The translations under genes were made by a program, and so were the position numbers. Under the pieces are notes generated by a model. That model worked only from the letters and a program-made list of their open reading frames with translations, was not told where the DNA came from and did not search any database. A DNA stretch of 12,615 nucleotides, taken from the NCBI GenBank assembly GCA_903920975.1, contig CAIXNZ010000084.1, positions 1-12,615 on the forward strand, given 5' to 3'. Positions 1-5,267 of this stretch are shown here, in pieces (positions within the stretch are counted from its first letter, which is position 1; the number at the start of each line of letters is the position of its first letter). The stretch is from Candidatus Falkowiibacteriota bacterium (lineage in GTDB: Bacteria; Patescibacteriota; Patescibacteriia; CAIXNZ01).

Positions 1-366
1 ATGGAAAAAAATAAATACAAAAATGGTAGTCATGAAAGGCTTATCGCCTGGCGGATGGCTGATGAGTTAGATTTTTTAGTACAGAGTATTTTAAGGGCGA
101 TACCAAGAACAGAATATAAAATTAAAAGCCAAATTGACTCTGCTTCCGATTCTATTGGTTCAAATATTGTCGAAGGATACTATAGTAATTCCACCGCAGA
201 ATATATTAGATTTTTAAGATATGCTCGAAGGTCTTGTGGAGAACTACAAGAAAGACTAAGAAGATTAATGCGTAAAAATTATCTTAGAAATACTAAATAT
301 GATGAAGTAAATAGTCTGTGCATTAGAACAGGATATATAATTGATAGATTAATTAATTCTTTATGA
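1..366 (+). CDS. four-helix-bundle protein (23S rRNA IVS / Avd-like family)
   Basis: A 121-residue protein of the four-helix-bundle family that includes proteins encoded in 23S rRNA intervening sequences and the Avd accessory protein of diversity-generating retroelements. The signature is visible: an N-terminal LIAWRMADELDFLV helix (about 14-27), the central SASDSIGSNIVEGYYSNS segment (about 47-64), then FLRYARRSCGELQERL (about 71-86). Length matches the family. The ATG is the first base of the window, so the upstream ribosome site cannot be checked and a slightly longer start is possible. Biochemical function is unknown; family members are small basic proteins thought to bind nucleic acid. 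It is the only gene here ending in TGA (followed two codons later by TAG), and the next 140 bp is rich in repeats. No reverse transcriptase or rRNA is visible beside it. Confidence 0.85.
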   Translation: MEKNKYKNGSHERLIAWRMADELDFLVQSILRAIPRTEYKIKSQIDSASDSIGSNIVEGYYSNSTAEYIRFLRYARRSCGELQERLRRLMRKNYLRNTKYDEVNSLCIRTGYIIDRLINSL

Positions 367-373
367 GAATAGT

Positions 374-510
374 GGGTAAAAGAGCTACGAGAAATTGAAA
401 ATATGGGTATATAGGATAAAAGGGTTGATTCTCTTTTAGTCCTATTAGCCTATTAGCATGTAGCTCTTTTTATCCCATAGCTCTTTTAGCTCTTATTCCA
501 TAGCTCTTGT
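374..510. repeat. nested inverted repeats plus four TAGCTCTT direct repeats behind the four-helix-bundle gene
   Basis: An outer inverted repeat pairs 374-388 (gggtaaaagagctac) with 460-476 (gtagctctttttatccc), with a two-base bulge. Inside it 411-424 (ataggataaaaggg) pairs with 431-445 (ctcttttagtcctat) around a 6 nt loop. The octamer CCTATTAG is tandemly repeated at 441-456. TAGCTCTT occurs at 461, 478, 487 and 501. The whole could fold as one long, nested hairpin in RNA or single-stranded DNA. The inner hairpin may also end transcription of the first gene, although it lacks a clean U-tract. Repeats and pairing are read directly; any mobile or regulatory role is inference. Confidence 0.7.
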
Positions 511-535
511 AAATATGTCAATAGAATATTATTAT
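507..535 (+). promoter_or_regulatory. possible sigma70 promoter for the lipoprotein gene
   Basis: TTGTAA (507-512) and TATTAT (530-535) are separated by 17 bp, with an expected start near 542 and the gene ATG at 564. The -35 box begins inside the last TAGCTCTT repeat, so the repeat patch may supply part of this promoter. The region is very AT-rich, so a chance match is possible. Confidence 0.4.
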
Positions 536-563
536 TATATTAGCTAAATATTAATAAAAACAT

Positions 564-1283
564 ATGAAATCCACAAAACTTCTTTTAGTTCTTTCACTGG
601 CCGTTATTTTATTAACCGCCTGTGATTTAAAGGTCAACATTAATTCCAATGGCAATCTCAACAAGTTGCCCGAAGTTAGTATTAATGCCACAAATAATAC
701 AAATACTGAAAAACCAGTAAATATCGTAACAGCGTCAGAGATTGTTTCTACAACAGATGGCGTTATTTCGCAGATAAAAAATGCTACTGACGGCACGGTT
801 CTTATTGCCAATGTTAAAGAACTTTGTGGCCAAGATATGGCGCTTTATGCCAAGCCAAGCACCGAGGTTATTATTTTAACACCTTATAATCCAGGTTCAG
901 ATAAACCGCTTAATGAATTAGATGCTTTAGACATTGCTAAAAAGACTTGTATAAAACTTGATGTGTCAAAAGAGCTATCTGATTTTGGCGCTCGAATTTT
1001 ATCTCCCGATCAAACAAAGCTGGCAATAGCCTTGGAAACAAATGAAGCCAAGGAGCTAAAGTTAATTGATTTGATAAATGATAGCGCTAAAGTTTTAGTT
1101 ACTTTGCCCGAAGATGAAACTTTAAATGGCGGTTATGGCGCACTAAGCAATAATTTTGGCATCAAGTGGATAGATGACAAGACTCTTCAATACACGGTTT
1201 TTAAAGATACGGTTAAAAATTATGACAAGGAGGCACCCAGTAAGGTTGAAGATGTTTTGCAGGTGAGAGTGTTGAAAATATAA
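564..1283 (+). CDS. predicted lipoprotein of unknown function
   Basis: A 239-residue exported lipoprotein. Residues 1-20 are a classic lipoprotein signal: MKSTK, a hydrophobic run, then the lipobox LTAC with Cys20 as the lipidation site. Residues 21-50 are a low-complexity Asn/Thr-rich linker. The mature domain includes ILSPDQTKLAIAL (about 145-157) and IKWIDDKTLQYTVF (about 200-213). These resemble single strands and turns of TolB-like beta-propeller repeats, but only about two blades' worth is present. Two cysteines (88 and 129) could form a disulfide outside the cell. No SD sequence precedes the ATG (aataaaaacat). The gene ends at a terminator shared with the convergent MFS gene. I do not recognise the family. 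Confidence 0.8.
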   Translation: MKSTKLLLVLSLAVILLTACDLKVNINSNGNLNKLPEVSINATNNTNTEKPVNIVTASEIVSTTDGVISQIKNATDGTVLIANVKELCGQDMALYAKPSTEVIILTPYNPGSDKPLNELDALDIAKKTCIKLDVSKELSDFGARILSPDQTKLAIALETNEAKELKLIDLINDSAKVLVTLPEDETLNGGYGALSNNFGIKWIDDKTLQYTVFKDTVKNYDKEAPSKVEDVLQVRVLKI

Positions 1284-1317
1284 TAGAAATTATTTTTAAA
1301 TAAAAAATTTGGAAAGT

Positions 1318-1348
1318 AAAAAACTGCTGAATTTCTTCAGCAGTTTTT
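1318..1348. terminator. bidirectional terminator between lipoprotein and MFS genes
   Basis: A perfect stem AAAAACTGCTGAA (1319-1331) / TTCAGCAGTTTTT (1336-1348) with a TTTC loop. A-rich and T-rich arms provide a U-tract on both strands. It lies 35 bp after the lipoprotein stop and just beyond the MFS stop on the opposite strand. Confidence 0.85.
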
Positions 1349-1357
1349 GAATTAGTT

Positions 1358-2545
1358 TTAGGTTGGCGTTTTTTTTCTTTTCTTTGCCACCAAAAATAGA
1401 AAGATTGTAAAAAGAACCATACCTGCAAAAACACCCGCAGTAATATTTACCTTAAGTTGCAGGAATAATAATGGCGCTATAAATGAACCAAGTCCATAAC
1501 CCGCTTGCATCGAAGTAACAATCCAACCATTGCCTTGAGCCAACATGGAAGTGGGCAGGGGGTTTAAAACCATCAACTCAATGGTGGAGATAAAAATTCC
1601 CAAGCCTAGGCCAAAAATAAAGTAGAAAACAAAAGCAGTGATATTTATCCAGTTGGAAAAGGTAGCCAAGCAGATTAGTGAAAGAGCGATAAGTGCGCCG
1701 CTGGCCAAAACCGCTGTTTCTGTTTTTCGGAATAATCGACTGCCAATGCCCAAGACATTGGCTAAAATCATGGCCAAAGAGATTACTGATAAAATCAGGC
1801 CGTTAAACATAGCTGATTTAGTCAATGTTTCCTGCACTTCCAGAGTAATCAATAGATTAGTTCCTTGAGTAGCAATAGAAACAACAAAGTCCAGCAACAT
1901 GCCCCAAAAGAGTATTTTGGTAAGCAATTTGGCCTTGAAGCCAAATGTTGTGCACTGGACGAGTTCAGATTGGTCAGCAAGGCGCAAAACCGGCTGCATT
2001 TTTTTCAGCCACTGGTAGGCAATAAAGCCGATTATGGCTAAAACCGTGCCCACAAAAAAGAAATAGCGCCAATACTGCGGCTGAGAAAATAAACCGCCGA
2101 CAATCGGGCCGACTAATACTCCCAGTGCCAGCCCAGTAATAACAATCTCGATTGTCCGGCGCGGTTCTTCCCAATACTTAAGTATAATCGCAAATTCACA
2201 GGCAAACATACCAGCAGCACCAGTGCCTTTGATTATACGGCAGGCAATCAACATGTATTCGTTAATAGCCAAACCGCATAAAGCAGAAGAAATAGCAAAG
2301 GTAAAAATACTCCAGGTAATTACTTTTTCCGGGTTATTTAGTCTGTCTGCCAGGTAGCCCAGGGGAACTAAAAATAGAGAAAAGGGAATCAGATAGGCTA
2401 GTAAAATCCAACCAGCGATCTCCGGGGGAATTTGAAAAACGTTTTGCAGGGTTGGCACCATAACAGTTACTCCCGTGGTATCAATTGCCGCCAGTAATTC
2501 CATAATTAATAAACCTGCCAGCACAATAGCTTTGTTTTTATTCAT
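1358..2545 (-). CDS. MFS transporter, drug:H+ antiporter type
   Basis: A 395-residue inner-membrane transporter of the major facilitator superfamily, probably exporting small hydrophobic compounds in exchange for protons; the substrate cannot be read from the sequence. Family motifs are clear: an acidic residue in TM1 (AAIDTTGVTV, 19-28), motif A GYLADR (63-68) in the TM2-TM3 loop, motif B CRIIKGTGAAG (102-112) with Arg103, and the antiporter motif C GLALGVLVGPIVGGLF (138-153). The ~395 aa length fits 12 rather than 14 membrane segments, although TM1 and motif C look like the DHA2 group. The start is fixed by AAGGAGG at 2551-2557 (complement), six bases from the ATG. It has its own promoter and terminator, so it is a single-gene unit. 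Confidence 0.92.
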   Translation of the reverse strand: MNKNKAIVLAGLLIMELLAAIDTTGVTVMVPTLQNVFQIPPEIAGWILLAYLIPFSLFLVPLGYLADRLNNPEKVITWSIFTFAISSALCGLAINEYMLIACRIIKGTGAAGMFACEFAIILKYWEEPRRTIEIVITGLALGVLVGPIVGGLFSQPQYWRYFFFVGTVLAIIGFIAYQWLKKMQPVLRLADQSELVQCTTFGFKAKLLTKILFWGMLLDFVVSIATQGTNLLITLEVQETLTKSAMFNGLILSVISLAMILANVLGIGSRLFRKTETAVLASGALIALSLICLATFSNWINITAFVFYFIFGLGLGIFISTIELMVLNPLPTSMLAQGNGWIVTSMQAGYGLGSFIAPLLFLQLKVNITAGVFAGMVLFTIFLFLVAKKRKKTPT

Positions 2546-2595
2546 CTCTTCCTCCTTAGTTTTAAAGATCTTTCATTTGTTATCAAGAATGTATT

Positions 2596-2624
2596 AGATT
2601 ATCAAATTTTGTCCCAACTGTCAA
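2596..2624 (-). promoter_or_regulatory. sigma70 promoter for the MFS gene
   Basis: Read on the minus strand: a perfect TTGACA (2619-2624), a 17 bp spacer, and TAATCT (2596-2601). The predicted start is near 2589, giving a ~44 nt leader with the SD at its end. The -35 and spacing are ideal and the -10 is weak. Confidence 0.65.
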
Positions 2625-2645
2625 TGCCGTATTTGATTTAAATTT

Positions 2646-2697
2646 GGGGCGGTTGGACTTTTCGCCCCTTGCCAACATCAAAACTTTATGTTATAAT
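2646..2697 (+). promoter_or_regulatory. strong promoter for the 188-aa gene with an adjacent GC-rich inverted repeat
   Basis: TTGCCA (2669-2674), a 17 bp spacer, and a perfect TATAAT (2692-2697) put the start near 2704, 22 nt before the ATG. Immediately upstream, touching the -35 box, GGGGCG (2646-2651) and CGCCCC (2663-2668) form a 6 bp inverted repeat. It stands out in AT-rich surroundings and is placed like an operator, but no regulator is known and its function is inference. Confidence 0.65.
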
Positions 2698-2725
2698 TTC
2701 CTAAGTCTAAATTAAAATAATAACC

Positions 2726-3292
2726 ATGGACAAAGCCAATTACAATATTGAATACGCCCATATTTATTCTGATGAAGTTTTTAATCAGGAGCACGTTGAA
2801 AGCCTGAAAGTTTTGGAATTAATTTTAAGAATTTTGAAAAATGACAATAAGACATATAGTTTGCATTTATTAATTGATGAATATCATCCGGAAGATAAAA
2901 CCCTAAATATTGATGATTTTTTGGAAAAATTAAAATATCGCGGCTATTCTCCTGACTATATGCACCTGGAATCAGAATTACACAAAGATTTGAATTTATT
3001 TTTAGATAGTTTGACCAATGAAAAGCATGTGCAAGATTATCATCGCTATTATGAAAAGCATGGCAAATCACCCTGTTCTTATTTAATCGCCAGTTGGTAT
3101 CTAAAGCGCTTGGGAGTTTTGCCAATGGATAATGTGAAAAAAATGACTACTGAAGATAAACCATTTGCCGCCAATAAAATAATTAATATTTTGGATAAAA
3201 AATATAAGGATAATGAAGATCGGGCTTTGCAATTGATTAAAGACAGTAAATTCTCTTCCTATATAGATAATATTTTTTACTACTACTACTAA
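2726..3292 (+). CDS. uncharacterised soluble protein, 188 aa
   Basis: A 188-residue hydrophilic, charged protein without signal peptide or membrane segments; I do not recognise its family. The pattern suggests mixed alpha/beta: an N-terminal helix around VESLKVLELILRILKN (24-39), a strand-like YSLHLLIDEYHP (44-55), then helices with many Tyr, His and Asp residues. A conserved-looking block is HGKSPCSYLIASWYLKRLG (about 112-130). The protein ends in four consecutive tyrosines from a TAC repeat (3279-3290). There is no SD sequence (aataataacc before ATGG), only a short leader from a strong promoter. It stands alone between a divergent MFS gene and a convergent radical SAM gene. Coding is supported by the length, promoter and terminator, not by homology. 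Confidence 0.75.
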   Translation: MDKANYNIEYAHIYSDEVFNQEHVESLKVLELILRILKNDNKTYSLHLLIDEYHPEDKTLNIDDFLEKLKYRGYSPDYMHLESELHKDLNLFLDSLTNEKHVQDYHRYYEKHGKSPCSYLIASWYLKRLGVLPMDNVKKMTTEDKPFAANKIINILDKKYKDNEDRALQLIKDSKFSSYIDNIFYYYY

Positions 3293-3299
3293 AAAAAAG

Positions 3300-3331
3300 A
3301 AAAACCCTCCCGCGCCGCGGAAGGGTTTTTT
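3300..3331. terminator. bidirectional terminator between the 188-aa gene and the radical SAM gene
   Basis: A GC-rich stem, CCCTCCCGC / GCGGAAGGG with one mismatch, is flanked by A-runs on the left and T-runs on the right. It starts just after the 188-aa stop and lies just past the radical SAM stop on the opposite strand. Confidence 0.88.
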
Positions 3332-3334
3332 GTT

Positions 3335-4273
3335 TTAATCGATTGGTCCGGGAATCAGGATCTCAAAGACTTTGGGATCATGACTGCGCCGGTAAAGATG
3401 TATGGCCCGCAGATATATTTCATCTGAGGAATCCATATTACTGGGTTTAGCAATGGGCGGCGGCTCATCATCAAATGAGCCGATACGCACTGGCCCCAGA
3501 TTTGCCGTGGCCTCAATCACTTTCACAATACTGCTTAACTTTGGCGGTTGATATTTGCCTTCTTTCCAGAGTTTGTGAAGCAGGGTATTGGGCTGGATAA
3601 AGGCACAGGAAAGTGAAACTTCATCCACACCTCTTTCAAAGCAGTATTCAATGGTTTCTACGGCATCTTGGATCGCCTCTTCTTCGTTTAGGCAATGAGC
3701 CTTGAGAAAGACATAGGCGAAGACTTCCACGCCGCTGGCTTTGCATAACGTAACAGCTTTTTCAAACTGTTTTATGCTCATGCCCTTGTTCAGGCATTTG
3801 TTGCGCACATCGTCATTGGCGCTTTCCAGACCAAAGGCGATTTCCAGTTTTTTATTGCCAATCGCTCTCAGGTACTGCTCCAGTTTTTGCGACGTGGCAA
3901 ATTCGGCCCGGCTTTCCACTAGAATTTTTTGCAAAGTGGCATGATTTTTGACAAAGTCCAGTATGGTCAGCTGGGTTTTGGGAGGTATTTCTTTGTCGCT
4001 CAGAAAACTACCTCCGTTATAGATGACCAGCTGCTCGGGATTTTGCCCTTTAACCAGGGAATAGGCATAGTGGAAAAACCACTTGAACATGAAATGAGGA
4101 TACAGATGTCCGCCCAGGGTGTACTTTTGTGTGGACTGGTTAAAGGCGCACATTGTGCAGCCGCCAGTTTTTTTGTACCATTCACAGCCCGCACCTGGGA
4201 GCTCCAATACCCATCTTTTGACCAACTTCTTTTGTAAAGGATCATAAATCTCGTCAACAAATGAAAAGTCCAT
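3335..4273 (-). CDS. radical SAM protein, RaSEA/TIGR01210-like
   Basis: A 312-residue radical SAM enzyme. The iron-sulfur ligands are Cys30, Cys39 and Cys42 in GCEWYKKTGGCTMCAF, an unusual CX8CX2C spacing rather than the standard CX3CX2C. Supporting segments are VIYNGGSFLSDKEIP (SAM-binding strand), ILVESRAEF, LEIAFGLESANDDVR and the C-terminal IGSFDDEPPP. The spaced motif with GGC-x-x-C and the VESR/GLES elements resemble the TIGR01210 group, which includes archaeal RaSEA, the lyase of archaeosine tRNA modification, and more distantly Elp3. From memory the match is good, but substrate and function in bacteria are uncertain, and no preQ0 or archaeosine genes are nearby. The start is fixed by AAGGAGGG (4279-4286, complement). 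Confidence 0.85.
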   Translation of the reverse strand: MDFSFVDEIYDPLQKKLVKRWVLELPGAGCEWYKKTGGCTMCAFNQSTQKYTLGGHLYPHFMFKWFFHYAYSLVKGQNPEQLVIYNGGSFLSDKEIPPKTQLTILDFVKNHATLQKILVESRAEFATSQKLEQYLRAIGNKKLEIAFGLESANDDVRNKCLNKGMSIKQFEKAVTLCKASGVEVFAYVFLKAHCLNEEEAIQDAVETIEYCFERGVDEVSLSCAFIQPNTLLHKLWKEGKYQPPKLSSIVKVIEATANLGPVRIGSFDDEPPPIAKPSNMDSSDEIYLRAIHLYRRSHDPKVFEILIPGPID

Positions 4274-4288
4274 TTTATCCCTCCTTGT

Positions 4289-4309
4289 CCAGAACCCTTG
4301 TGGTTCTGG
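4289..4309 (-). promoter_or_regulatory. leader hairpin directly upstream of the radical SAM SD
   Basis: A perfect 8 bp stem CCAGAACC (4289-4296) / GGTTCTGG (4302-4309) with a 5 nt loop. In the mRNA it ends two to three bases before the AAGGAGGG ribosome site. There is no U-tract, so it does not look like a terminator. It could control ribosome access or mRNA stability; that role is inference. Confidence 0.6.
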
Positions 4310-4347
4310 GCTGTTTGAATTTATTTTTCTATTTATTAATTATTAAT

Positions 4348-4374
4348 AGTATAGGAAAGTGAGGAAAAAGTCAA
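4348..4374 (-). promoter_or_regulatory. possible promoter for the radical SAM gene
   Basis: On the minus strand, TTGACT (4369-4374) and TATACT (4348-4353) are separated by 15 bp, shorter than ideal. The predicted leader is about 65-70 nt and contains the hairpin at 4289-4309. Confidence 0.45.
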
Positions 4375-4399
4375 GATGGGCGGTAAAATAATAGCACCC

Positions 4400-4428
4400 T
4401 TGACAACCACTCCTTTTCTTGCTAAGAT
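4400..4428 (+). promoter_or_regulatory. sigma70 promoter for the acetyltransferase gene
   Basis: A perfect TTGACA (4400-4405), 17 bp spacer and TAAGAT (4423-4428). The start is expected near 4435, leaving a 65 nt leader that ends in AAGGAGG (4488-4494). Confidence 0.75.
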
Positions 4429-4500
4429 TACTTAGATAATTTGAAATAAAGTGGCAATTGGTCCTTTAACAATAACGAGATAAAAATAAGGAGGAACGAA

Positions 4501-5196
4501 ATGAATCAGAAAAGAATCAAGGTGGTGCGCCGTCAGGCCACGCTGGATGATGTGGATGCAATTTTTCAACTGGACCAAGAGGTCTGGACTGAATTTCCGG
4601 GTACACGAGAAATGTTCGCCTCAAGGATTGAAACATTTCCTGAAGGAAATTTTGTTTCTGTCGTTGAAAATAAAGTAGTTGGGTATTTGTGTGAACAGTT
4701 CATTAACTTTGATCTTGATCACCCAAAACCTTTCACCTGGCTTGAAATTACTGACAACGGGATGCTGAAAAAAAGTCATAATCCAAAAGGAAATTATGTA
4801 TATGGAGTTTCCATGATGGTCTCGAATAAATTCCAGGGATTTGGAATCGGTACTCAGCTCATTCTTTGTGGCTGGGGATTGATGATTTCAAATAATAAAT
4901 GGGGTACTTTTATCGGAAGCAGAATACCCGATTTTCAAAAATCAGGTATGTCCATCGATAAATATATTTCTCAGGTGAGGGAAGATAGCCTATCCATTGA
5001 TTCTGAGCTCAGACTTTATCAAAAAGATGGGTGCAAAACTATTATGGTACTACCAAATTACATCTCAGACCCAGAAAGTGGAAATTATGGAGTTCTTGTT
5101 TATCGATATAATCCCTTCCATAATTGGCCCTTCAAAAAAATGATTGCATATGCATTGAGAAATATTGGGCCAAAATTTATAAGATCAAGTTTTTAA
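4501..5196 (+). CDS. GNAT-family N-acetyltransferase
   Basis: A 231-residue acetyltransferase using acetyl-CoA; the acceptor is unknown. The GNAT acetyl-CoA loop is visible in VSMMVSNKFQGFGIGTQLI (103-121) with QGFGIG at 112-117. The N-terminus VVRRQATLDDVDAIFQLD is a typical first strand and helix. Downstream, GSRIPDF (139-145) and VLPNYISDPESGNYGVLVYRYNPF (183-206) resemble the GNAT half of proteins that fuse GNAT to a carbon-nitrogen hydrolase, but no hydrolase domain follows here. The start is set by AAGGAGG at 4488-4494, six bases upstream. It is divergent from the radical SAM gene, with its own promoter and a hairpin terminator. The next gene, the kinase, probably has its own start signal. 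Confidence 0.88.
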   Translation: MNQKRIKVVRRQATLDDVDAIFQLDQEVWTEFPGTREMFASRIETFPEGNFVSVVENKVVGYLCEQFINFDLDHPKPFTWLEITDNGMLKKSHNPKGNYVYGVSMMVSNKFQGFGIGTQLILCGWGLMISNNKWGTFIGSRIPDFQKSGMSIDKYISQVREDSLSIDSELRLYQKDGCKTIMVLPNYISDPESGNYGVLVYRYNPFHNWPFKKMIAYALRNIGPKFIRSSF

Positions 5197-5202
5197 TTTT
5201 AC

Positions 5203-5233
5203 GAGGAAGGCGAAAGCCTTCCTCTTTAAATTT
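5203..5233 (+). terminator. hairpin terminator after the acetyltransferase gene
   Basis: A perfect 9 bp stem GAGGAAGGC (5203-5211) / GCCTTCCTC (5216-5224) with a GAAA tetraloop, followed by an imperfect T-run (tttaaattt). It starts six bases after the stop codon. The weak tail could allow read-through into the kinase. Confidence 0.75.
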
Positions 5234-5255
5234 AGTAAAAAAAATAAAAATACTA

Positions 5256-5261
5256 TATAAT
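5256..5261 (+). promoter_or_regulatory. -10 box that would give a leaderless kinase mRNA
   Basis: A perfect TATAAT lies 6 bp before the kinase ATG at 5268, so the expected transcription start coincides with the A of the ATG. No good -35 is present at 16-18 bp (tagtaa or tttagt). The absence of any SD supports a leaderless or very short-leader transcript. Confidence 0.45.
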
Positions 5262-5267
5262 GGTATC

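Noticed and set aside
361..372. Recoding of TGA as glycine, extending the first gene to the TAG at 370
   Set aside because: All other visible stops are TAA and no internal TGA interrupts any conserved protein, so there is no support for an alternative code.
1..510. Diversity-generating retroelement, suggested by the Avd-like protein
   Set aside because: No reverse transcriptase, template/variable repeat pair or variable target protein is visible; upstream sequence is missing, so it cannot be fully excluded.
5124..5267. 48-codon N-terminal extension of the histidine kinase
   Set aside because: It overlaps the acetyltransferase gene and crosses its terminator, adds no recognisable domain, and a perfect -10 box precedes the ATG at 5268.
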